This document shows, piece by piece, positions 32,513 to 40,812 of a stretch of DNA of 64,000 nt (position 1 is its first letter; the number at the start of each line of letters is the position of its first letter). The stretch is taken from assembly GCF_004345365.1 (NCBI RefSeq), contig NZ_SLVF01000022.1:43225-107224 (forward strand), read 5' to 3'. This stretch comes from Kribbella sp. VKM Ac-2568. GTDB taxonomy: Bacteria > Actinomycetota > Actinomycetes > Propionibacteriales > Kribbellaceae. The notes beneath the pieces are model-generated. The model made no database searches. It was not told the origin of the DNA and was given only the letters and a program-made list of their open reading frames with translations. The translations under genes were made by a program, and so were the position numbers.

Positions 32513-35329
32513 ATGGCCAGATCGCGCGTCGCTCTGTTCTCTGTCGGCGTCCTCGCCGCGGGAGCGCTCGCTGTGCCACAGGCACCAAGCGGGCACGCGG
32601 ATGTCATCGACCTGGTCAAGATCCCTGGCCTGCACGCCCCCGCGTCCGTGGTCCGTGACGACGACGGGATCGCTCATATCAAGGCGCAAAGTTCGCATGA
32701 CCTGTTCTTCCTGCAGGGCTGGGTTCATTCGGACGATCGGCTGTTCCAGATGGATGTGCTCCGCCGGCGTGGGTCGGGTACGCTCGGCGAGCTGCTCGGC
32801 AGCAGCGCGTTGCCCAGCGATGTTCAGCTGCGGACGTTCGGGCTGCGGCGTACCGTCGAGCGCAGCCTGTCGGTGTTGTCGTCCGAGACCCAGGCGGATC
32901 TGGGCGCGTACGCCGACGGGGTGAACGCGTGGATCGCACGGAACAAGCTGCCGTCGCAGTACGCAGCGGCGCAGGTGACCAAGGTCGCGCCGTGGACTGT
33001 GGTGGACAGCCTGGTCATCAACAAGACGCTCACGTTCAGTCTGTCGTTCGACCTGGACATCGACCGGACCACGGCCGTGCAGAGGTACAGCGCGGCCGGT
33101 CTCGACGGTCACACCGCGGTGTTCCAGGACGTGTTCCCGTTCGCGCCGTTCAACACGGCGTCGCCGGTGATCGACTCGACCGCGACGGCGGCCAGCCCGG
33201 GAACGCGGAACCCGGCATTCAGCGGCAGCATCGGCGTGTCGGACGACGCCGAGCGTTTGGCGGCCGACTACCTCAAACGCGCCCAGCAGGTACCGCTGAT
33301 TGTCGAGGCGATGAACCGCAACGCCGAGCGCGGGTCGAACTCGTGGGTCATCGGCGGGCAGCACACCGCGACCGGCAAACCGATCCTGGCCAGCGACCCG
33401 CACCTGACCCTGGAGGCCCCGTCAACGCTGCTACCCATCGACCTCGAAGGCGGCGGGTTCGACATTCAGGGCGACAGCCTCCCGGGTACCCCGTACATGA
33501 TTCTCGGCCAGAACCGGGACATCGCGTACGGCGCAACCCAGCACTTCGTGGATGTGACGGACACGTACACCGAGAAGATCCAGCCCGACCCGGCGTCCCC
33601 GAGCGGGCTGTCCACGATGTATCAGGGCAAGCTCGAGCCGGTCGTGGCCATCGACGAGAAGTACCGAGTTAATCCGCGCACACCGGGGCAGCAGGACGTG
33701 CTCAACGATGTCCCCGCAGGCGGGGCGATCCCCGCGAAGACGTTGATCGTCCCCCGCCGCAACAACGGGCCGCTGGTGGCAGTCAACCTGGCGGCGGGCA
33801 CCGCGCTGTCGGTGCAGTACGTCGGGTGGTCGCCGACTACCGAACTCGAGGCGTTCCGGCGCTTCAGTCTCGCGCGCAACGTCGACGACTTCCGTGACGC
33901 GATGCAGTACTTCGACATCGGCGGGCAGCACTTCATCTACGCCGACACCAAGGGCAACATCGCGTACTTCACCAACTCCGAGGTGCCGGTTCGGGAGGAC
34001 CTGCAGGCCGGGATGGTCCGCGGGAACCCGCCGTACCTGCTGCGCGACGGGACCGGTGGCAACGAGTGGCTCCCGGTCACCAACCCGCAACGAGGCCAGT
34101 CGCTGCCCTACGAGATCGTGCCGTTCAGCGAGTTGCCGCAGGTGGTCAACCCGCCTGCCGGATTCATTGTGTCGGCGAACAACGACCCGACCGCCAACTC
34201 CTTCGACAACAACGTCCTCAACCAACTCCGCCCGGGAGGCGGCATCGCCTACCTCGGCTTCTTCCACAACGGGTTCCGGGCCGGTCGCATCACCGACATG
34301 GTGAAGGCCGCCGTCGCCAAGGGTCGGATCACCGCCGCCGACGTAGTAAACATGCAGGCCGACGTGACATCACTGGACGGGCAGTTCTTCACTCCGGTCA
34401 TCTCGAACGCGCTGGACAGGGCCAAGCGCAGCTCCACACCGGAGTTGGCGGCGCTGGCCAAGGACCCGCGCATCGTCGAAGCGGTCGGTCGGCTCGCCAA
34501 GTGGAACTTCACTTACCCGACCGGCATCCCGGAGGGGTACGACGCCAGCGACGTCGATGGCAAGCTCAGCAAGCCATCGCAGCAGGAGATCGACAACAGC
34601 GCGGCCGCCACGATCTACGGACTGTGGCGCAGCCGGATCGCCGTCAACGTGATCGACCGGCACGTCCCGCAGGTCTCGCCGCCGCTGCCGACCGGCGACT
34701 TTGACTCGGTCAAGGCGTTGCGGCAGCTTCTGCTCGACTTCGGCACCCGCAAGGGCGTGGGTCGGTCCGGGATCGACTTCTTCGCCGTGCCGGGGATTAC
34801 CGACGCGGCCGACCGGCGTGACTTCCTGGTGCTCAAGAGCGTCGGTGACGCGCTCACTCTGGCCGCCGGCGACAACTTCAAGACGGCGTTCGGCAACTCG
34901 ACCAACCAGAGGGACTACCGGTGGGGCAAGCTGCACCGGATCACGATCCCCTCCGTGCTCGGCGCGCCGTTCACGATCCCGTCGCAGGGCAACAGGTTCA
35001 CCTCGCCGCTGCCCGGCCTGCCCGGCATCCCTGTCGACGGTGGCTTCAACGCGCCCGACGGGGCAGGACACCTGGTGCGGGCCGACACGCCGGAGAAGTT
35101 CACCTCTACGTTCGTGCCGCACCGCCGGTTCGTCGCTCAGGCGACCTCGGATGGCTGGCGGTCGGTGAGCTCGGAGGTCACAGGTACCAGCGAGGACCTC
35201 GGCAGCAAGTTCGAGCAGAACCTGCTGCCTGGCTGGCTCACCAACGACACGTATCCGGTCCGGCAGTCCCCGCTGGATCTCATCGGGGCCATTGACTCGA
35301 TCACGACGTTCGTTCCGGCGGGCAGCTAG
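32513..35329 (+). CDS. Secreted penicillin acylase-family N-terminal nucleophile amidase
   Basis: 938 residues beginning with a signal peptide (MARSRVALFSVGVLAAGALA) after an AAAGGAG site. The precursor layout is typical: alpha chain (PASVVRDDDGIAHIKAQSSH, FFLQGWVHSDDRLFQMD), a spacer, then the beta chain starting at Ser275 in RGSNSWVIGG, which becomes the catalytic N-terminal nucleophile after autocleavage. The family hydrolyses amides such as beta-lactam side chains, acyl-homoserine lactones and acylated lipopeptides; the substrate cannot be read from the sequence. A strong terminator hairpin follows, so it is probably transcribed alone. Confidence 0.92.
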   Translation: MARSRVALFSVGVLAAGALAVPQAPSGHADVIDLVKIPGLHAPASVVRDDDGIAHIKAQSSHDLFFLQGWVHSDDRLFQMDVLRRRGSGTLGELLGSSALPSDVQLRTFGLRRTVERSLSVLSSETQADLGAYADGVNAWIARNKLPSQYAAAQVTKVAPWTVVDSLVINKTLTFSLSFDLDIDRTTAVQRYSAAGLDGHTAVFQDVFPFAPFNTASPVIDSTATAASPGTRNPAFSGSIGVSDDAERLAADYLKRAQQVPLIVEAMNRNAERGSNSWVIGGQHTATGKPILASDPHLTLEAPSTLLPIDLEGGGFDIQGDSLPGTPYMILGQNRDIAYGATQHFVDVTDTYTEKIQPDPASPSGLSTMYQGKLEPVVAIDEKYRVNPRTPGQQDVLNDVPAGGAIPAKTLIVPRRNNGPLVAVNLAAGTALSVQYVGWSPTTELEAFRRFSLARNVDDFRDAMQYFDIGGQHFIYADTKGNIAYFTNSEVPVREDLQAGMVRGNPPYLLRDGTGGNEWLPVTNPQRGQSLPYEIVPFSELPQVVNPPAGFIVSANNDPTANSFDNNVLNQLRPGGGIAYLGFFHNGFRAGRITDMVKAAVAKGRITAADVVNMQADVTSLDGQFFTPVISNALDRAKRSSTPELAALAKDPRIVEAVGRLAKWNFTYPTGIPEGYDASDVDGKLSKPSQQEIDNSAAATIYGLWRSRIAVNVIDRHVPQVSPPLPTGDFDSVKALRQLLLDFGTRKGVGRSGIDFFAVPGITDAADRRDFLVLKSVGDALTLAAGDNFKTAFGNSTNQRDYRWGKLHRITIPSVLGAPFTIPSQGNRFTSPLPGLPGIPVDGGFNAPDGAGHLVRADTPEKFTSTFVPHRRFVAQATSDGWRSVSSEVTGTSEDLGSKFEQNLLPGWLTNDTYPVRQSPLDLIGAIDSITTFVPAGS

Positions 35330-35344
35330 CTCCATAGATGGACG

Positions 35345-35375
35345 TCTGGACCCCGCCTCTCCGGCGGGGTCCAGA
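35345..35375 (+). terminator. Rho-independent-type hairpin after the penicillin acylase gene
   Basis: A perfect 13-base-pair stem (TCTGGACCCCGCC with GGCGGGGTCCAGA) encloses a five-base loop, 15 bases after the stop codon. No T-run follows, which is normal for many high-GC actinobacterial terminators. Confidence 0.8.
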
Positions 35376-35417
35376 CCGCCGGCACCAACCCAGCAGATCG
35401 CACAGGGAGATCATCAG

Positions 35418-35966
35418 ATGCGTCCCGTTTCAAAGACTGTAGCCGGGTCGGCCCGACGCGCCGCTGCGGTGATGATCCGGCCCGCCGAACCGGCCGACTT
35501 CGAGGCGGTCGGTCGGCTCACCGTCGCTGCCTATCGCGCGGACGGTCAGCTCAACGAGGCGACCGGTGACTACGCCGAGAACCTGGCGAACGTCGCCGGC
35601 CGGGCCAGCCAGGGCACGACTCTGGTCGCGGTCGACGCAGCGGGCGACATCGTGGGCGGAGTGCTCTTCGCACTGCCCGGATCGTCGTACGCCCAGCTCG
35701 CCCGCCCAGGCGAGGCCGAGTTCCGCATGCTCGCGGTCTCGCCGTCGGCCCAGGGTCAAGGAGTCGGCGCGGCACTGGTCGGTGCGTGCCGCGACCTGGC
35801 CGTCCGAGTAGGCGCCTCGGCGATCATCATCAGTACGCGTGACTTCGCCCAGGTGCCGCAGCGGCTCTATGCGAGGTTGGGCTTCGTCCGGGTGCCGGAA
35901 CGGGACTGGTCGATGCAGCCGGGGGTGAACCTGCTCGCTCTCCGACTAGACCTCACGTCACCGTAA
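35418..35966 (+). CDS. GNAT-family N-acetyltransferase
   Basis: 182 residues. The GNAT acetyl-CoA signature is clear: FRMLAVSPSAQGQGVGAALV (motif A), preceded by the beta-strand GDIVGGVLFALPG and followed by RLYARLGFVRVPERDW. The ATG at 35418 has AGGGAGA upstream; a frame open from 35292 overlaps the acylase end and is unlikely. It lies just after the acylase terminator. The acyl acceptor is unknown. Confidence 0.88.
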   Translation: MRPVSKTVAGSARRAAAVMIRPAEPADFEAVGRLTVAAYRADGQLNEATGDYAENLANVAGRASQGTTLVAVDAAGDIVGGVLFALPGSSYAQLARPGEAEFRMLAVSPSAQGQGVGAALVGACRDLAVRVGASAIIISTRDFAQVPQRLYARLGFVRVPERDWSMQPGVNLLALRLDLTSP

Positions 35967-36148
35967 GCCGCGGCGCCGGCCTACCCGCATCGACCAGATC
36001 CACCAGCGCGACCTCGAGCGCCGCGATCCGTCGGTGATCTCGGGATCACGCAGCACGAACCAGGCGGAGTGCAGTGCGAAGAACACCAACGCACCGGACC
36101 GCCACGAGGAGTCGATACGTGCGGCACTCACACGAACTGGAGATCGAC

Positions 36149-37222
36149 ATGACCGACGACGACCACCCCAAAGATCTTGTCGGCGCGTACGTGATCGGGG
36201 CTTGTCCGCGTGACGAAGCGCGGTCGGTCGCCGAACACGCTAGCCGCTGCCCGACGTGTGCGGCCGAGATCGCCGAGTTGAGCCGGGTGGCCGAGTGGAT
36301 CGGCGTGACCACCGCCAGGGGGCCGGCTCCCGAGTTGCGCTCGCGGACACTGTCCGCTGCACTCGCCACGCGACCGGCCGGCCGGCCCACTGTCAGACCG
36401 GCTTCCGTCGCCGGCCACGCTATCCCCGATGCGGGCGGGGTTCCGGATGTGGACCAGTTCGGCGATGTTGGCGACGGCGCCGAGGTTCGCCGGCTCGTCG
36501 AGCCGTACCGGGTACAGGTCGCCGAGTTGGACCGGCTACTGAGCCGGCTGTCGCAGCCGCAATGGCTGCTTGCGACGGGGCCGCACCGATCGGTGCGCGA
36601 CCTGATGTTGCACCTTCGGAGCAACGACGAGCTGATCGCAGCCGCGGCCGGCTTGGACCCGTCCGGACAAGGTGATCTGCCGTCAGAATCAGACATTCGC
36701 CTGAGTTGGCGCGGGCAGGCGGCCGCCATCCTGGACGTCGTGGCCCGTCAGGGCGCGGGGGTGCTGCATCGGCAGGTCCGGCTGGCCGGCCGCATGGGGA
36801 TCGCAAGCCCGGTGCGCGAGGCGTTGATCCAGCGAGGCTTTGAGACCTGGATTCACGCCGAAGATATCCGTGCCACCCTGCGCCTGGCGCCGCAGACGCC
36901 GAGCGCGCAGCAGGTATCCGACATCGTGAACTTCGCGCTGCGACTGATTTCAGCCGCGATGGAGTCCGCCGGGCGTGCCCACCCGTACAAGGCGATGAGG
37001 GTGGTGTTGACCGGTGTCGGCGGCGGTACCCGGCTGGTCGACCTGTCGGCGGCGAGTCCGACGCCCGGGACCGTGGTCGTCGAGCTGTCATTGCCGGCGG
37101 TGAGCTTCTGCCGCCTGCTGGCCGGCAGGCTCATCGCACCATCGGCGGAGGTAGAGATCGACGGGGACTCCAGCGCTGCGAACGACTTCCTCACCGTGGC
37201 CGCGACGATGGGTTGTGACTGA
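36149..37222 (+). CDS. Zinc-finger anti-sigma factor fused to a mycothiol/DinB-like domain
   Basis: 357 residues. The N-terminal ~60 residues are a ZAS/zf-HC2 anti-sigma domain with AEHASRCPTCAAEI (His-x3-Cys-x2-Cys). Residues ~115-357 are a maleylpyruvate-isomerase-type DinB-like domain (VQVAELDRLLSRLSQPQWLL; RGFETWIHAEDIRATL, with metal-ligand histidines). There is no transmembrane helix, so the whole factor is cytoplasmic. GGAG precedes the ATG at 36149. It overlaps the sigma-factor gene by eight bases. Mycothiol-dependent folds suggest a thiol-redox signal that releases the sigma factor, which is an inference. Confidence 0.88.
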   Translation: MTDDDHPKDLVGAYVIGACPRDEARSVAEHASRCPTCAAEIAELSRVAEWIGVTTARGPAPELRSRTLSAALATRPAGRPTVRPASVAGHAIPDAGGVPDVDQFGDVGDGAEVRRLVEPYRVQVAELDRLLSRLSQPQWLLATGPHRSVRDLMLHLRSNDELIAAAAGLDPSGQGDLPSESDIRLSWRGQAAAILDVVARQGAGVLHRQVRLAGRMGIASPVREALIQRGFETWIHAEDIRATLRLAPQTPSAQQVSDIVNFALRLISAAMESAGRAHPYKAMRVVLTGVGGGTRLVDLSAASPTPGTVVVELSLPAVSFCRLLAGRLIAPSAEVEIDGDSSAANDFLTVAATMGCD

Positions 37223-37793
37223 CGTGCCTGAGTCCACCGACGAGAGCGACGTTCGGATACGTGATGCACTCATCGCAGGCTCCGAACGAACGCTGGCCGA
37301 GGTCTACGACACGTACGGTCCGGTCGTGTATGGGGTGGCGCTGCACATCACGAGGGAGCAAGGCGCGGCCGAGGACATCGTGCAAGATGTCTTCGTTGAG
37401 CTGTGGCGGCGGCCGGAGCGCTTCGACCCGCAGCGTGCCCCGCTACGGGGCTGGCTGTGCATGCTCGCGCGCAGGCGCGGGATCGATTGGACTCGGCGCC
37501 GCCGTACACGGCCAGACCTGAGCCCGACCGCTGTGGAACTGGCGTCGAGCGGGTTCGAGGACGACGTGCTGGTCTCTACCGCGTACAAGCAGGTCCGTAA
37601 GGCTGTCGAGGATCTGCCGACGCCCCACCGGCAAGCGATCTTTTTGGCCTACTACCACGGATTGACCTACCGCGACGTCGCCAAGGCGTTGGGCATCCCC
37701 GAGGGCACGGCCAAATGGAGGCTACGCAGCGCCCTACGCCGGATCGGCGAACAACTGACCGCGGAAGGATTCGAGGACGCCACCCTCGAGTGA
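37215..37793 (+). CDS. ECF RNA polymerase sigma factor
   Basis: 192 residues with sigma region 2 (EVYDTYGPVVYGVALHITRE, then AEDIVQDVFVELWRRPERFD) and region 4 (VEDLPTPHRQAIFLAYYHGL, then YRDVAKALGIPEGTAKWRLR). The GTG start at 37215 lies inside the end of the anti-sigma gene, so they are co-translated; a second GTG at 37224 is possible. The order, anti-sigma first, is the reverse of most ECF pairs. Target promoters cannot be named from here. Confidence 0.92.
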   Translation: MTDVPESTDESDVRIRDALIAGSERTLAEVYDTYGPVVYGVALHITREQGAAEDIVQDVFVELWRRPERFDPQRAPLRGWLCMLARRRGIDWTRRRRTRPDLSPTAVELASSGFEDDVLVSTAYKQVRKAVEDLPTPHRQAIFLAYYHGLTYRDVAKALGIPEGTAKWRLRSALRRIGEQLTAEGFEDATLE

Positions 37794-37844
37794 GCGCAGC
37801 GACCACCTCACGTTCCTCCGGACTTCAACCATGCGAAGTGGTGC

Positions 37845-38240
37845 GCGCTGCCGCGGCTGATCACAGGGTCGTCGGCGGCGCGGGTGTTGGTGCTGACCAC
37901 CTTCGACCTGGACGAATACGTCTACGCCGCGCTGCGTGGCGGGGCGAGCAGCCTCCTGCTGAAGGACACCCACCGACCGAGGTGCTCGAGGCGATCCGAG
38001 TGATCGCGGCCGGGCCGGCGCTGCGCGAGGTCCGGCCCGCGGTTCGGCTGCCGGCGATCACCGATCGAGAGCAGGAGGTGCTGCTCCTGGTGGCCGAAGG
38101 GTTGTCGAACGCGAAGATCGTGCGGCGGTTGCACATCGAGCCGGGTACTGCCAAGACACACGTCGCACATCTCCTGACGAAACTCGATGCCCGGGACCCG
38201 TGGAGTTGGTGATACTCGCCTTCCGTGCCGGGCTTGTCAG
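37845..38240 (+). pseudogene. NarL/FixJ-type response regulator remnant spread over three frames
   Basis: Receiver-domain end: ARVLVLTTFDLDEYVYAALR, then GGASSLLLKDT in one frame. After a shift near 37970 it continues PTEVLEAIRVIAAGPALREV and the LuxR helix-turn-helix (ITDREQEVLLLVAEGLSNAK) in a second frame. After another shift near 38195 it ends VELVILAFRAGLV in a third. The receiver's first ~60 residues with the phosphorylatable Asp are missing. Ordering of the pieces is still correct, so decay is fairly recent. Confidence 0.8.
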
Positions 38241-38413
38241 CGCAGCCTGGATGACGCGAAGAGGTCGTCAGCGAGTATGTGGGGAAGCGGCCGCGCTCGA
38301 CGAACCACTCGTGGCCAAGGAATCCCAAGACCGGGTTCTGGTGATCGCAGGTCTGTCCTGGGCGGCATCGGTGGGGCCGGTTTGTACCTGGCCTAGACGG
38401 CGTAGGTGTTCTC

Positions 38414-40054
38414 ATGCAAGCGGGTGATGATCGGGCAGTGACCGCCGGGGAGCCTTGGGATATGAGTGAGCCGATGGTCACCGCGCTGGGTCATGCCGGT
38501 CTGCGCCTGGACGCGCCCGGAATTCGTCTACTGGCCGATCCCTGGCTGTCCCAGAGAGGTGCCTTTCTCGGCGCCTGGTTCCCGTTCCCGGACAACTCGC
38601 ACCTACTCACCCCCGACCTGCTCGACGTGGACCTGGTCGTGGTCTCGCACGAGCACCTGGATCACCTTGACCTGGACGTGATCGCAGGACTCCCGCCGGA
38701 GGTGCCGGTGGTGATTCCGCGCTACCCGTCGACGATCATGCAGCGTCGGCTCCGCGCGATCGGTCGGACCCGGGTCGTCGTTCTGGACGCCTGGCAGCGG
38801 TATCCGCTCGGCGATGACCCGGACGACTGGGTGACGGTGATTCCAGAGCAGTGTCCGATGAGCCATGACTCGGCGGTGCTGATCAAGGTGGCGGGTCGGA
38901 GCGTGCTGCACACGAACGACGCGCGGATCTCGCTCGCGCAGACCAGACGGGCGATGGCCGAGGCCGGTGGCCCCTTCGACCTGATGGGCGCGCAGATGTC
39001 GGGTGCCAGCTGGCACCCGGTCCGGTACGAGTACGACGAGGTCGAGCGCGAGCGGATCTCCACGATCAAGCGGGTCGGCAAGTTCAAGGCTGTTACCCGG
39101 CTGGTCCGCTCGGTTCAGCCGCGTTTGGTGATGCCGTACGCCGGTCCGCCCTGCTTCCTCGACGACGACCTGTTCGAGCTCAACAGCGGCCTGCGGCCGG
39201 GCGGGATCTTTCCCGACCAGGGCGAGGCACTCGCCTGGCTCGCGGACCGCCTGCCCCAGCAGCCCGGCGTGTGTCTGCTTCCCGGGGATCAGGTGGAACT
39301 CGGGAACCTCGAGGTCACCAGAGATCCACAGTGGAAGGACTTCTCACTCGCTGCGGGTCCGGAGGCTCGATGTCGCTACCTGCGTGAGTACGCCGATCGC
39401 CGGCGCGCAGCGATCGATGGTGTCTGGGCCGCGAACCCACCACCCGCGCCCGGTCTGCCCGAGAGGTTCAAGGCCCACTTCGAGTCACTCGGCACGCTGT
39501 CCGAGTACTTCCTGGCTCGGATCGGCATGAACGTCCGCTTCGAGGTGTCGGGACCGGGCGGTGGCGTCTGGGACGCTCACATCGGCCCGGACCGCGTGCG
39601 CGTAGACCTGGACGGCGGCGGGTGCCATGCGGACTACCGGCTGATCCTGGACGGTCGCTGGCTCGATGGTGTCGTGTCCGGACGCACGCGGTGGGAGGAA
39701 CTGTTGCTCTCGCTCCGCTTCACCGCACGCCGCCGGCCCGACCACTACAACGACTACCTCGTCGGGCTGCTCAAGCACGCCGACCGGGCCGCGCTGCGGG
39801 CCGTGGAGGAATTCGAGGCGGCCCGTGATCCCGAGGAGACCATCGAGATCACGGTGGATGGCAAGAGGGTTCAGGTCAGCCGCTTCTGCCCACACGCCGG
39901 CGAGGACCTGGCCGAGACAGGGGTTGTCGTCAACGGGGCGCTGCGCTGCCTCGGGCACAACTTCGAGTTCGACTTGACGACGGGCGACTGCCTCAACGCC
40001 CGCTGCGACCCGTTGCAGGTCAAACGCGACGTGGCCTACGACGAAGCAGTCTGA
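38414..40054 (+). CDS. MBL-fold protein with C-terminal Rieske domain (UlaG/CMP-Neu5Ac hydroxylase-like)
   Basis: 546 residues (530 if the ATG at 38462 is used). The N-terminal ~300 residues are a metallo-beta-lactamase fold of the UlaG type with SHEHLDHLD (His79, His81, Asp83, His84) and later metal ligands in CPMSHDSA and TNDAR. After a linker comes a Rieske [2Fe-2S] domain near the C-terminus: FCPHAGEDL and RCLGHNFEFD supply Cys-x-His and Cys-x2-His. The combination recalls CMP-N-acetylneuraminate hydroxylase, but with the Rieske domain at the opposite end. It lies beside the polysaccharide operon on the other strand. Substrate unknown; an oxygenase-like reaction on a sugar is one possibility. 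Confidence 0.82.
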   Translation: MQAGDDRAVTAGEPWDMSEPMVTALGHAGLRLDAPGIRLLADPWLSQRGAFLGAWFPFPDNSHLLTPDLLDVDLVVVSHEHLDHLDLDVIAGLPPEVPVVIPRYPSTIMQRRLRAIGRTRVVVLDAWQRYPLGDDPDDWVTVIPEQCPMSHDSAVLIKVAGRSVLHTNDARISLAQTRRAMAEAGGPFDLMGAQMSGASWHPVRYEYDEVERERISTIKRVGKFKAVTRLVRSVQPRLVMPYAGPPCFLDDDLFELNSGLRPGGIFPDQGEALAWLADRLPQQPGVCLLPGDQVELGNLEVTRDPQWKDFSLAAGPEARCRYLREYADRRRAAIDGVWAANPPPAPGLPERFKAHFESLGTLSEYFLARIGMNVRFEVSGPGGGVWDAHIGPDRVRVDLDGGGCHADYRLILDGRWLDGVVSGRTRWEELLLSLRFTARRRPDHYNDYLVGLLKHADRAALRAVEEFEAARDPEETIEITVDGKRVQVSRFCPHAGEDLAETGVVVNGALRCLGHNFEFDLTTGDCLNARCDPLQVKRDVAYDEAV

Positions 40055-40071
40055 CTTCAGACGTGCAGAGC

Positions 40072-40095
40072 GCGGCCGCCGGGTGATCCGGCCGC
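40072..40095. terminator. Possible hairpin between convergent genes
   Basis: GCGGCCG (40072-40078) pairs with CGGCCGC (40089-40095) around a ten-base loop, between the MBL-Rieske stop codon and the end of the sugar transferase gene. No T-run follows. GC-rich palindromes are common by chance here, so this is tentative. Confidence 0.3.
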
Positions 40096-40116
40096 CCCGC
40101 CCTTGGGTGGAGGGGC

Positions 40117-40794
40117 TTACTGAACAGGGCGTTGCACGTCCACCAGGCCGCTGACGAAGAGCGCGGTCAGGACGAGGTAGTGAAGAGTCCGCCGGAGCGT
40201 GGGGCGACGGAGATACTCCTGGTCTGCGGCCACCCGGAGCGGAACAAGCACCTGCAAGTAGTAGGACTCGACGTCGGACCAGTTCGGCGGTGGGACGGCG
40301 GACCTTTCGCGATAGTGGAGCTGGGCGGGACCTGTCAGCCCGGGGCGAGCCAGGAGGATCGACTGGCAGGACGCGGGATAACGCCTGGCGAGGGCGTCGC
40401 TCTCAGGGCGTGGACCGACCAGCGTCATCTGGCCGCGGAGTACATGCCAGAGTTGGGGGAGCTCGTCGATCGCAGTACGGCGCAGGAAGGCACCGAGAGC
40501 GGTGATCCGGACGTCGGTCGCGGCCGTCACCTCGGGGCCTGAGGCAACCACCCGCATGGTTCGCAGTTTGTGAAGCGTGAACCGTCGCCCGTGTTCGCCG
40601 ACCCGCGACTGGCTGAAGAACACCGGTCGTCCACTCGTCACCAGAATCAGCACGGCGATCACCGCGACCAGCGGCGCCACCAGGATCAGCAGGACTGACG
40701 CGACAGCGATGTCCAGCACGCGACGTCCCGGCCCTACGACGGACGGAGCGTCGGGCGCGACAGAACGGTGGCGGGCTCGGGCGATCAGGGACAT
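40117..40794 (-). CDS. Polyprenyl-phosphate sugar-1-phosphate transferase (priming enzyme)
   Basis: 225 residues of the bacterial sugar transferase (WbaP/PssY-like) family. One membrane-inserting hydrophobic hairpin occurs near residues 28-52 (DIAVASVLLILVAPLVAVIA). The catalytic core includes FTLHKLRTM, RRTAIDELPQLWHVLRG, LVGPRPESD and RPGLTGPAQL. It attaches the first sugar phosphate to undecaprenyl phosphate, starting repeat-unit assembly. It is the last gene of the exopolysaccharide operon. The short form lacks the N-terminal membrane domain of WbaP. Confidence 0.92.
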   Translation of the reverse strand: MSLIARARHRSVAPDAPSVVGPGRRVLDIAVASVLLILVAPLVAVIAVLILVTSGRPVFFSQSRVGEHGRRFTLHKLRTMRVVASGPEVTAATDVRITALGAFLRRTAIDELPQLWHVLRGQMTLVGPRPESDALARRYPASCQSILLARPGLTGPAQLHYRERSAVPPPNWSDVESYYLQVLVPLRVAADQEYLRRPTLRRTLHYLVLTALFVSGLVDVQRPVQ

Positions 40795-40812
40795 GGGTGG
40801 GCTCCTCTTCGT

